NCBI RefSeq assembly: GCF_015704865.1
Contig: NZ_JADQTO010000005.1
Span: 25,016-89,015, forward strand
Direction of reading: 5' to 3'
DNA length: 64,000 bases
From: Actinoplanes aureus
Lineage (GTDB): Bacteria > Actinomycetota > Actinomycetes > Mycobacteriales > Micromonosporaceae
Every line of letters starts with the position of its first letter. The stretch's first letter is position 1. A program made the translations under genes and the position numbers. The notes under the pieces were generated by a model. It searched no databases and was not told where the DNA came from. It saw nothing but the letters and a program-made list of their open reading frames with translations. This document shows positions 25,846 to 33,457 of the stretch, piece by piece.

Positions 25846-25925
25846 TCACTCTCACTGGTCACACAAGCCCCGTTGAAGGGCTTTGTGAGGAGAAGAAACG
25901 CAGAAATTCTGTTAGGTTGAAACAC

Positions 25926-27450
25926 GTGACCGCTTCGCCTTCTCCCGATACCGCCGTCGACCTCGTCACGCTCGGGCAGCGCCTCCGGCATCTGCGCCGT
26001 ACCCGGGGCATGACGCTTGACCAGCTCAGCGACGCCGTCGGGCGGGCTCCGTCGCAGCTGTCGCTGATCGAGAACGGGAAGCGGGAGCCGAAACTCTCCG
26101 TCCTGCAGGCGATCGCGGGTGCGCTGGGCGTACCGATGCAGGATCTTCTGCGCCCGGAGGCGCCCAGCCGGCGCGCCGGGCTGGAGATCGACCTGGCGCA
26201 CTTCCAGCAGAGCCCGGCCTACCTCGCGCTCGGCCTGCCGGCCGTGGGGGGGGGGGGGGGCCGGGCCGCCCCCCCCCCGGCGGGGCGGCGAGGGGGGGCC
26301 CCCCCGCGCCCCCCCCCGCCGCGCCGGCCGGCGCCTGCCGGCCGACGCGCTGGAGTCGCTGATCGGGCTGCACCGCGAGCTCAACCGGCTGCACACCGAG
26401 CAGAGCGCGACGCCGGAGGTGGCGCGGCGCGCCAACGCGCAACTGCGCGCCGACATGCGCCGGCGCAACAACTACTTCGCCGAGATCGAGCAGGCGGCGG
26501 CCAAGGTCCTCCAATCAGTACGGCACACGACCGGCCCGCTGTCGCAGCGCGGGATCCTCGACATCGCCGCCCAGATCGGGTTCAGCCTGCATTACGTCAA
26601 CGACCTGCCCAGCTCGACCCGCTCGGTCACCGACTTGAAGAACCGGCGGATCTACCTGCCGCAGGTGGCCAGCGGCAAGGGCCACGACCCGCGCAGCGTG
26701 GTCCTGCAGACCCTCGGGCATTTCGTGCTCGGGCACGCCGACCCGGCCGACTACGGCGACTTCCTGCGGCAGCGGGTGGAGGTGAACTACTTCGCGGCGG
26801 CGCTGCTGATGCCGGAGAAGTTCGCGGTCGACTTCCTCAGCGAGGCCAAGGCGGACCGGGCGCTCGCGATCGACGACTTCCGGGACGCCTTCGGCGTGTC
26901 GTATGAGACGGCTGCCCACCGGTTCACCAACCTGGCCACCGAGCACTTCGGGATCCCGGTCCACTTCGCCCGGGTGCACGAGAGCGGCATCGTCTACAAG
27001 GCGTATGAGAACGACAACGTGCGCTTCCCGTCTGACGTCACCGGCGCGATCGAGGGACAGCCGGTGTGCCGCAAGTGGGCGTCCCGCACGGTCTTCGAGG
27101 CCGACGATCCGTATTCGTCGTTCTACCAGTTCACCGACACGACCGCGGGCACGTATTGGTGCACCGTCCACGTCGAGGCGACCAGTTCCGGGCTGTTCTC
27201 GGTCACCGTCGGCACCCCGTATGAGCATGCCCGCTGGTTCCGCGGCGGGGACGTCACCGGGCGTACCGTCTCCACCTGCCCGGACCCGGACTGCTGCCGC
27301 CGCCCACCGACGGACCTGGTGACGCGCTGGGCGGGCAACGCGTGGCCCAGCGCGCGGGTGCACTCACACTTGCTCGCCGCACTGCCGCCAGGCACTTTCC
27401 CGGGCGTCGACAACCGCGACGTCTACGACTTCCTGGACCGTCGCGCCTGA
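25926..27450 (+). pseudogene. RamB-like glyoxylate-shunt regulator, reading frame broken
   Basis: The 5' part (25926 to about 26245, GTG start) encodes an Xre-type helix-turn-helix: [39 protein letters not shown]. The 3' part (about 26329-27450) continues in another frame, net shift of one base, with an IrrE-like region (TLGHFVLGHADP, lacking the peptidase HE) and a Cys-rich short-chain fatty-acyl regulator C-terminus. Removing the abnormal G/C-only stretch between them would leave about 480 residues, near RamB size. RamB controls aceA and aceB in Corynebacterium and Mycobacterium, and this gene is divergent from aceA. The break is probably a sequencing or assembly error rather than true decay, because both halves keep coding bias. 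Confidence 0.82.
26246..26335. other. G/C-only low-complexity block inside the RamB-like gene
   Basis: Ninety bases containing a single A and no T: a run of 15 G (26246-26260), then runs of 10 C, 7 G, 7 C and 9 C. Nothing like it occurs elsewhere in the window. It coincides exactly with the frame change and destroys the protein alignment, so it looks like misread or poorly assembled sequence. Confidence 0.85.
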
Positions 27451-28136
27451 TATCGCCCGCCGGCCCGATCGGCCTGGCGCGCAATGCCTCCGCTCCGCCT
27501 GGCCCGGCCAGCTCCGCCCGACCGGCCTGGCCGGGTCTGGCCGGCCGTGCTGGGTCTGGCTCGGTCTGATCGGGCTGGTTTGCCCATCGGCCGGCGTCGC
27601 CTGATCTGCCGGGCTGGGTCTGCTCGGCCGGCTCGGGTCTGATCGGCCTGGTTGCCTGATCGGGCTGGCTCCAATGGCGCTAGCTTGAGTTGATCATGGC
27701 TGTGGCCAGCAGGTATGCGGGCGGACTGCAACCTGCCCCTAGGCGGCGACCTGCCCGGCCGAAGCTTCCTCGAAGTGTGGAACTGCTGCCTGTCGGCCTT
27801 CCTGTCAATCAACTGAGGAGGCTGGAGAGCCTTCGTGGTCAGGGTCTTGTCGGCCCAACGTGGGTGCTGTCTGGCGGCCGTTGAGACAGCAGTGAGCGTG
27901 GGCCAAGCAAGATCACCCTGACTATGGAAGCCCTCTGGCGGCAGTGGAGCGGGCGAGCCGTCGTTCACGCACCTTCAGAGGCCTGGTTACGTGCTTGGGC
28001 GACGGCTGAGCCGAGCGCAATGCCGCCTCATTGCCCTTTCCAAGATCAAATTAGGCTAAGTGGCATTGGGTTGGCTCGGCGTGGTTCGGTGCGCGGCCTT
28101 GGTGGCCGGCCTTGGTGGTCGGCCTGGCGGTCCGGT
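27451..28136. other. Intergenic, low-complexity region without a supported gene
   Basis: The first 210 bases are degenerate repeats of motifs such as GATCGGCCTGG, GGTCTG and CTGGCCGG. From about 27660 to 28060 the DNA is less GC-rich than the neighbours and lacks codon bias. The last 80 bases again repeat CTTGGTGGCCGG-like units. Open frames exist on both strands but encode Arg/Pro/Ala-rich strings without homology I can see. It may be a decayed locus. Confidence 0.6.
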
Positions 28137-28865
28137 TCAGGCGGTCTCCAGCACGTCGGCGGCCTGGGCGGCGAGCAGCCGGCCCCACACGCGGTAGGCG
28201 GCGGGGGCCGGGTGGAACCCGTCCGGGGCGAACAGGCCTGGACGGTCCATCGGTAGCTGGCCCACCGGCAAGTGGTAGGTGTCCGGCAGCTGCCGGGCCA
28301 GCGCGCCGAGCCGGCGGTCGAGGCGGCGGGCATGGCGGCCGAGCAGGAACCGGACCGGGGCGGGCAGGGCGGGGAAACGGTGCACCGGGGGCAAGCCGGC
28401 CAGCAGGACCGGGATCGGCTCGCCCAGGTGGTCGCGGATCGCGGATATGAGGCGGGATACGTCGCGGTGGAACAACGCCGGGCGCCGCAGGCGGGTGGTG
28501 TCGTTGACGCCTACGACCACCAGCACTAGCTCGGGGCGCCAGCCGGTGGCGGGGTCGGTGAGGCCGGGCAGCAGGGTCAGCGGGGCGGTCCGTGCGGTGG
28601 CGCCACCGCGGGCGGTGACCCGCCAGGAGACCGCGCGCCCGGATAGGGCGGCTAGCGCCTCGGCCATCTGGCCGGCTAGCGCGGTGGCGTGGTCGGGGGC
28701 GCCGAAACCGGCCGCTGAGGAGTCGCCGAGGATCGCCAGCCGCAGGGCCGGCGAGGGGGCGGCGTGGCCTGGCCGCGCATCGTGTTCCGGATGTGGTCCG
28801 GCGGTCTCGCCGTACACGTCGCCGCCGGCCGGCTCCAGCTTCGGGATGCGGTCGCGCAGAACCAT
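28137..28865 (-). CDS. SGNH/GDSL-family hydrolase
   Basis: This 242-residue esterase or lipase-like protein has the family blocks in order: block I LAILGDSSAAGFGA with the nucleophile Ser (near residue 48), block III VVVGVNDTTRL, and block V APDGFHPAPAAYRVWG with the Asp-His pair. No signal peptide is seen, so it is probably cytoplasmic. The ATG at 28863-28865 is preferred over one four codons earlier because GGAGG lies five bases before it. It is divergent from a TetR gene across a nested palindrome and is therefore the probable regulatory target. Confidence 0.9.
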   Translation of the reverse strand: MVLRDRIPKLEPAGGDVYGETAGPHPEHDARPGHAAPSPALRLAILGDSSAAGFGAPDHATALAGQMAEALAALSGRAVSWRVTARGGATARTAPLTLLPGLTDPATGWRPELVLVVVGVNDTTRLRRPALFHRDVSRLISAIRDHLGEPIPVLLAGLPPVHRFPALPAPVRFLLGRHARRLDRRLGALARQLPDTYHLPVGQLPMDRPGLFAPDGFHPAPAAYRVWGRLLAAQAADVLETA

Positions 28866-28875
28866 GTGGTCCTCC

Positions 28876-28906
28876 ATAACGAGTGTTATGCAATAACACT
28901 CGTTAT
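28876..28906. promoter_or_regulatory. Nested double palindrome, TetR-type operator
   Basis: ATAACGAGTGTTAT (28876-28889), the spacer GCA, then its exact reverse complement (28893-28906). Each arm is also a small palindrome (ATAAC-N4-GTTAT), so there are two dimer sites. It lies 11 bases from the GDSL start and about 10 from the TetR start, covering both promoters. Confidence 0.85.
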
Positions 28907-28915
28907 AGTAGGCGG

Positions 28916-29533
28916 GTGGTGAAGTCGAGTCGAGACCCCCGCGCCGAGCTCGTCGAGGCCGGCGCCCGGGTGCTGGCCGAGGAGGGGCCGGGCGCCCTGT
29001 CGGTCCGGTCGCTGGCCCGGGCCGCCGGGACGTCGACGATGGCGGTGTATACGCACTTCGGCGGGATGCCCGCGGTGGTCCGGGCGATCATCCAGGAGGG
29101 GTTCGCCCGGCTGGCCGCCGAGCTGGCGACGGTGCCGGCCACCGAGGATCCGGTTGCCGACTGCGTGGCGATCGGGCTCGCGTATCGCCGGGCCGCGCAC
29201 CGCGAGCCGCATCTGTACAAGGTGATGTTCGGCGCCACCGGCTTCGAGCTCACCCCGGAGGACCGCGACGTCGGCCTCTACACGCTGCGGGTCGCTCGCG
29301 ATCTGATCCCGCGGTGCATCGAGGCCGGGCGGTTCCGGCCGGCTGATCCGTGGGTGCTCACCCGGCAGTCATGGTGCCTCGTGCACGGCGCCGTCAGCCT
29401 GGAGCTGGCCGGCTTCTACGCCGAGGTGCCGGAGGCGGACGCGGAGTTCGGCCGGTACCTCGAAGGCTTCGCGATCGGCGCGGGCGACCATCCGGAGCGG
29501 GCCGCGGAGTCGGTGGCCCGCGCCCTCCGCTGA
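28916..29533 (+). CDS. TetR-family repressor
   Basis: This 205-residue regulator has an N-terminal TetR helix-turn-helix: AELVEAGARVLAEEGPGALS, VRSLARAAGTSTMAVYTHFGG (about residues 8-55), followed by a variable helical ligand-binding domain of the TetR_C_33/WHG-like type (LAYRRAAHREPHLYKVMFG). Start is GTG at 28916 or the adjacent GTG at 28919. A TATAGT at 28904-28909 ends seven bases earlier, so the mRNA is probably leaderless. It should repress itself and the divergent GDSL hydrolase through the operator between them. Its ligand is unknown. Confidence 0.9.
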   Translation: MVKSSRDPRAELVEAGARVLAEEGPGALSVRSLARAAGTSTMAVYTHFGGMPAVVRAIIQEGFARLAAELATVPATEDPVADCVAIGLAYRRAAHREPHLYKVMFGATGFELTPEDRDVGLYTLRVARDLIPRCIEAGRFRPADPWVLTRQSWCLVHGAVSLELAGFYAEVPEADAEFGRYLEGFAIGAGDHPERAAESVARALR

Positions 29534-29573
29534 TGCCCCAGCCGGTGCCGGGCGGCCGTACCGATGAAAGCGG

Positions 29574-30098
29574 TCAAAGCGCGACCCAATAGCGCTTGGT
29601 CGTGCCGAGCGGGGTTTCCCGGATGTCCTCGAGGATGCCGCCGTGACGTTCGATGACGCGGGCCGAGGCGGGGTTGGACACGTCGCAGCTGATCATCAGG
29701 CGGTCCAGGCCGAGCTTGCGGGCCTCGGCCTGGATCTCGCCGAGCGCGAAGGTGGCCAGGCCGCGGCCGCGCTCGGACGGGCGGATGCCGTAGCCGATGT
29801 GGCCGCCGGCCTCGAGGAGGAAGTCGTTGAGCGTGTGACGCAGGGCGATCGTGCCGAGCAGGCGGTCACCGTCCACGATCCACCGGTAGGTGCAGTGCAC
29901 CAATCCCTCGGCGGCCGGAATCGAGGTGTCCGCCTCGCGGCGCAGCCGCGCCACCCACGTCGCGAAGCCGGCGGCGGAGTCGACGTCGTCGTCGGGACGC
30001 AGGCCGGCGCCGGGCTGGTGGACGCCGCGGCCCCACTCGTCGCGGGACTCGATCCAGGCCTCGTGCAGGCGAACGGTTGGCTCGATCAACTCGGGCAT
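29574..30098 (-). CDS. GNAT-family N-acetyltransferase
   Basis: This 174-residue enzyme has the GNAT core: FLLEAGGHIGYGIRPSERGRGLATFALGEIQAEA (acetyl-CoA loop R-G-R-G-L-A) and ISCDVSNPASARVIERHGG. This pattern belongs to the RimJ/RimL-like group that often acetylates protein N-termini, antibiotics or small amines. It starts 16 bases downstream of the DUF305-like gene on the same strand, so it may be the third gene of the LPMO operon. Whether the enzyme is functionally related to that operon is not clear. Confidence 0.87.
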   Translation of the reverse strand: MPELIEPTVRLHEAWIESRDEWGRGVHQPGAGLRPDDDVDSAAGFATWVARLRREADTSIPAAEGLVHCTYRWIVDGDRLLGTIALRHTLNDFLLEAGGHIGYGIRPSERGRGLATFALGEIQAEARKLGLDRLMISCDVSNPASARVIERHGGILEDIRETPLGTTKRYWVAL

Positions 30099-30114
30099 GC
30101 GCCGACCGTACCGG

Positions 30115-30690
30115 TCAGCTTGCGGAGGCCAGCGCCAGCAGGCGCTGGATCTGGCCCTGCCGCGTCGCGGTCATCTCCCCGGCGAGCTTCACGGCCGGCG
30201 GGTACGCACCGTCCGCGCTCTCCATCCGCATGGTCTCCACGCCGTTGTGCAGGTTGCCGAGCAGCAGCGCCACCGCCGTCCGGTCGAAGTCCGCGCCGCG
30301 CGCCGACCGCAACGCCGCCAGATCCTCGTCTCGCAGCGAGTGCAGGTCGCCGTGCCCGGCGTGCACCCCGGCCGACGGGTCGGCCTCGATCGGACGCTGC
30401 CAGCTGAGCAGCCAGCTCCGCATGGTGTCGCTCTCGGTACGCCACTGCCCGAGCAACTCGGCGGCGACCGCGCGGAGCTCCGGGTTCGCGGCACGCTCCT
30501 CGGCGACGGCGGCCACCTGCTGGCCCTCGGCGATCTGGGCCAGGCTCATCTGGAGGAACATCGCGTCTGCCTCGTTGTGGGCCGGCGCTTCCTCCGCGCC
30601 GCCGCCGCACCCGGCGAGCAGCAGAATCAGCAACAGGGCCAGGGCGGCCCGGCGAACCGGGCCGCCCGCACCTGTTACAGAGCGGTCCAC
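30115..30690 (-). CDS. DUF305-like lipoprotein overlapping the LPMO gene
   Basis: This 191-residue lipoprotein has a lipobox LLLAGC near residue 28 and two repeats typical of DUF305: HNEADAMFLQMSLAQIAEGQQ, then ALLLGNLHNGVETM. DUF305 members such as cyanobacterial CopM bind copper through Met and His. Here the canonical His-His pairs are absent, although HN, several Met and LHNG remain, so copper binding is uncertain. The start is GTG at 30688-30690, inside the end of the LPMO gene (16-base overlap), so it is translationally coupled. A chaperone role for the copper-dependent LPMO is inferred only from this linkage. Confidence 0.8.
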   Translation of the reverse strand: MDRSVTGAGGPVRRAALALLLILLLAGCGGGAEEAPAHNEADAMFLQMSLAQIAEGQQVAAVAEERAANPELRAVAAELLGQWRTESDTMRSWLLSWQRPIEADPSAGVHAGHGDLHSLRDEDLAALRSARGADFDRTAVALLLGNLHNGVETMRMESADGAYPPAVKLAGEMTATRQGQIQRLLALASAS

Positions 30691-31439
30691 AGCGCCGCGA
30701 CGTACGGGGGCTCCCAGCCGCTGAGCGCGGTGTGAGCCTGCCGGCACTGGTACGACCGGCCGTTGTACGTCACCCGGTCACCGGCCTTGTACGCCGTCCC
30801 GGCCGCCCACGTCGTGGCACCCGGGTTGGTCGCCGTCGGCGTGGGGGTCGGCGGGTTGGTCGTCGCGGTCGGCCTCGGCGTCGGGCTGCTGGTGGCCGTC
30901 GGCGTCGGCGTCGGGTTCGTGCCGCCGCCGCCGATGTTCAGGTCCACGCAGGAGTAGAACGCGTTGACGGTGTCCGAGATGTTCCACCGGGCGAGCACCG
31001 TCTGGCGGCCGCTGAAGCCCTTCATGTTGACCGTGTGCGACTTGGTCGCGCCCGGCTGGGCGCCACCGTCGTTGAACGAGGCCAGCAGCGTGTCGCCGAT
31101 GAAGTACTCCCACGTCGCCGTCGAGTGGCGGGCGGTCAGCACCCAGCTGAAGGTCACGTTCTGCCCGACCGACGCGGCCGGCCAGCTCTTGCTGTTGTCG
31201 TTGAGCACAGTGAAACGGCTGCCGCCTCCGTTGCACTGCTTCGAACCCTTGGGCATCTCGACGCTCTGGGGCTCGTAGACGATGTCCCCGCAGCCGGAGA
31301 CGGCTCCGCTGGCGCAGTTGGCCTGGCGGCTGGGCGGGGACGAGATGTAGCCGTGCGCGGACGCCGGGGAGACGGCCACGAAGAAAGACCCGGTGACCGC
31401 CGCGACGGTGAGGGCCGGAAGGGTGAACCTACGCCTCAT
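30675..31439 (-). CDS. Secreted AA10 lytic polysaccharide monooxygenase with CBM5/12
   Basis: This 254-residue copper enzyme oxidatively cleaves crystalline chitin or cellulose. The signal peptide ends SPASA, leaving His29 as the mature N-terminus (HGYISSPPSR). The second histidine-brace ligand is His105 in LTARHSTATWEYF. The AA10 domain covers about 29-170, a Pro/Thr linker about 173-205, and a CBM5/12 module about 206-254 (WAAGTAYKAGDRVTYNGRSY), which favours chitin. ATG at 31439 has AAGGAG upstream. A 20-base palindrome lies 52 bases before the start. It overlaps the DUF305-like gene. Confidence 0.95.
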   Translation of the reverse strand: MRRRFTLPALTVAAVTGSFFVAVSPASAHGYISSPPSRQANCASGAVSGCGDIVYEPQSVEMPKGSKQCNGGGSRFTVLNDNSKSWPAASVGQNVTFSWVLTARHSTATWEYFIGDTLLASFNDGGAQPGATKSHTVNMKGFSGRQTVLARWNISDTVNAFYSCVDLNIGGGGTNPTPTPTATSSPTPRPTATTNPPTPTPTATNPGATTWAAGTAYKAGDRVTYNGRSYQCRQAHTALSGWEPPYVAALWTAL

Positions 31440-31490
31440 GAAGATTGCTCCTTAGGGGACGACGTGTTCACCAACGTAAATTAAAGGGTG

Positions 31491-31510
31491 TTAACAGTAA
31501 ATACTGTTAA
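31491..31510. promoter_or_regulatory. Perfect 20-base palindrome between the LPMO and phosphotransferase genes
   Basis: TTAACAGTA, AA, TACTGTTAA: arms of nine bases around a two-base centre. It sits 52 bases before the LPMO start and 27 before the phosphotransferase start, where it would overlap the latter's -35 region. It is not the DasR or CebR consensus. The regulator is not encoded next to it. Confidence 0.75.
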
Positions 31511-31525
31511 GGATTCTTTAGGGTC

Positions 31526-31531
31526 TATGAT
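31526..31531 (+). promoter_or_regulatory. -10 box of a leaderless phosphotransferase transcript
   Basis: TATGAT ends six bases before the GTG at 31538, the spacing expected when transcription starts at the start codon. A -35 box would fall inside the palindrome. Confidence 0.5.
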
Positions 31532-31537
31532 CACGAC

Positions 31538-32329
31538 GTGGCGGAGATCCTCAACGGGGGCGTCAACCAGGTGCTCCGGCTCGGCGACCGGGTGCGACGT
31601 CCTACCGGCTTCTGGTCACCGCGGGTGCACGACCTGCTCCGGCATCTGGACGGTTTCCCCGGCTCTCCCCGGTTCCACGAAGTCGCGGCGGACGGCTTCG
31701 AGATCCTCGACTTCCTGCCCGGCGAGGTCTCCGACTACCCGCCGACGGCGGCCGCCGCCTCCACGCCGGCACTGCTCAGCGCCGCGTCGCTGCTGCGGGC
31801 CTACCACGACGCGGTCGCCGGGTACGCCCGGCACGCACCCCGCGACGGCTGGCAGGTGCCGGCCCGCGAGCCGGTAGAGGTGATCTGCCACGGCGACTAC
31901 GCCCCGCACAACTGCGTGCTCACCGGCGACCGGGTGACCGGCATGATCGACTTCGACTACGCGATGCCCGGGCCGCGTCTGTGGGACGTCGCGTTCGCCG
32001 CGTACCGCTGGGTGCCGCTGACCGCGCCCGGCAACACCGACGGCTTCGGCACGCTCGCCGAGCAGGCGGCCCGCCTGCGCCTCTTCTGCGACCGGTACGG
32101 GCTCGATCCGGCCGGCCGGCGGGCCCTGATCGACACGATGATCGCCCGTATCCACTGGCTCGTCGACGTCATGCACGCCCGGGCGGCCGCCGGCAGCGAG
32201 GCCTTCGCGTCACACCTGGCCGACGGCCACCACCTCCAATACCTCGGCGACGCCGAGCACATCAGCAGCCGGCGATCCACCTACGAGCGCGCCCTGTCCG
32301 AGCCCGAGGCGCGGGGTTCCGGAGCGTGA
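31538..32329 (+). CDS. Aminoglycoside phosphotransferase-family kinase
   Basis: This 263-residue kinase-like protein transfers phosphate from ATP to an unidentified small molecule. Brenner's motif is VICHGDYAPHNCVLTGDRV, with catalytic Asp in HGD, near residue 128. The metal-binding DFDYAMPGPRLWDVAFA follows. The N-terminal lobe carries EILNGGVNQVLRLGDRVRRP. The start is GTG without a Shine-Dalgarno, consistent with a leaderless message. The substrate could be an antibiotic, a sugar or choline; there is no evidence for resistance. It is divergent from the LPMO gene. Confidence 0.88.
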   Translation: MAEILNGGVNQVLRLGDRVRRPTGFWSPRVHDLLRHLDGFPGSPRFHEVAADGFEILDFLPGEVSDYPPTAAAASTPALLSAASLLRAYHDAVAGYARHAPRDGWQVPAREPVEVICHGDYAPHNCVLTGDRVTGMIDFDYAMPGPRLWDVAFAAYRWVPLTAPGNTDGFGTLAEQAARLRLFCDRYGLDPAGRRALIDTMIARIHWLVDVMHARAAAGSEAFASHLADGHHLQYLGDAEHISSRRSTYERALSEPEARGSGA

Positions 32330-32457
32330 GTGGCCGCATGGGCCCGGCGGCCGCGCTGGGGCCTGGCCGGGCAGCCGGGCCGCGCGGCTAGGCGGGACGG
32401 CTCGGATGCGGCGGGACGGTCGGTGCGCGTACCGGAAGAAGGTTGTGAGAGTGCGGC

Positions 32458-33387
32458 TCAGCGTGCGGTGAGCGGGGTCGCGGGCAGCGCGGTGACGGTC
32501 TCGCGCAGGATGCGCAGCAGCGTGCCCACCAGGGGGTTGGGCCGGCGCCGGCGGGCGGTGGCGACGCCGACGAAGCGGCAGGGGCCGGGTGGGGCGAGGC
32601 GCGCGGCCGTCAGGCCGGTGTGGTCGGCGGTGAGCGCGACCTCGGGGATCATGCTGATTCCGATGCCGGCCCGGACCAGGGACTGGGCGAACTGGTAGTC
32701 GGTGCCGCGGCAGGCGGTGCGCACCTGGTAGCCGGCCATGGCCGCGTAGTGGTCGAGCAGGTCGCCGACGACGAGGCAGCCGTGCACCCAGCGTTCGCCG
32801 GCCAGTTCGGCGACGGTGACCGAGGTACGGCCGTTGAGGCGGTGACCGGCCGGCAGGACGACCCACATCGGGTCCTCCAGCAGGGGTGTCCAGGTCAGGC
32901 CGGAGCGGTCGCCGGGACGGACCGGTGGGGGACCGTCGAAGTGGTAGGCCAGGGCGACGTCGGCCGAGCCGGCGCGGACCAGCGGCAGGGCGTCCTCGGG
33001 TTCGCTCTCGATGACGGTGAGCTCGACGCCGGGGTACTCGGCGGTGAACCGGATGAGAGCCGGCGGCAGCAGGCGCTGCCCGCCGCTGGTGAACGTGGCC
33101 ACGGTGAGCCGTTCGGTGCGGGCGGTGGCGAGCTGGGCGATCTCGCGTTCGGCGCAGAGCAGCTCGGCGGCGATCGCCTCGGCGGTCTCCACGAGCACCC
33201 GGCCCGCGTCGGTGAGCTCGACGCCGCGGGTGCTGCGCCGCACCACCGGGGTGCCGACGGTCCGTTCCAGAGCGCTGATCTGCTGGGAGATCGCGGACGG
33301 GGTGAGCCGCAGCTGGGTGGCGGCCCGGTTGAAGCTGCCCTGGCGGGCGACCTCGGTCAGCACCTGGAGGCGACGCGAGTCGATCAT
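32458..33387 (-). CDS. LysR-family transcriptional regulator
   Basis: This 309-residue regulator has an N-terminal winged helix: LQVLTEVARQGSFNRAATQL, LTPSAISQQISALERTVGTPVVRR (residues 8-55), followed by a periplasmic-binding-protein-like effector domain (about 90-300). It is divergent from an EamA transporter gene across 70 bases, so the transporter is the expected target. LysR proteins usually need a small-molecule coinducer; none can be inferred here. Confidence 0.93.
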   Translation of the reverse strand: MIDSRRLQVLTEVARQGSFNRAATQLRLTPSAISQQISALERTVGTPVVRRSTRGVELTDAGRVLVETAEAIAAELLCAEREIAQLATARTERLTVATFTSGGQRLLPPALIRFTAEYPGVELTVIESEPEDALPLVRAGSADVALAYHFDGPPPVRPGDRSGLTWTPLLEDPMWVVLPAGHRLNGRTSVTVAELAGERWVHGCLVVGDLLDHYAAMAGYQVRTACRGTDYQFAQSLVRAGIGISMIPEVALTADHTGLTAARLAPPGPCRFVGVATARRRRPNPLVGTLLRILRETVTALPATPLTAR

Positions 33388-33457
33388 CAGTTTTCCTTAA
33401 CACCACATCAGCAAGTGACCGGTTCCGCTTACCACCGTACGGGGTGAGGCTGAGGGC

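Noticed and set aside
27423..27968. A 181-codon minus-strand frame in the gene-free gap
   Set aside because: It overlaps low-complexity repeats, has no ribosome binding site and gives an Arg/Pro/Ala-rich product without codon bias.
31491..31510. DasR box upstream of the LPMO gene
   Set aside because: DasR sites resemble ACTGGTCTAGACCAGT. The palindrome here shares only partial similarity.
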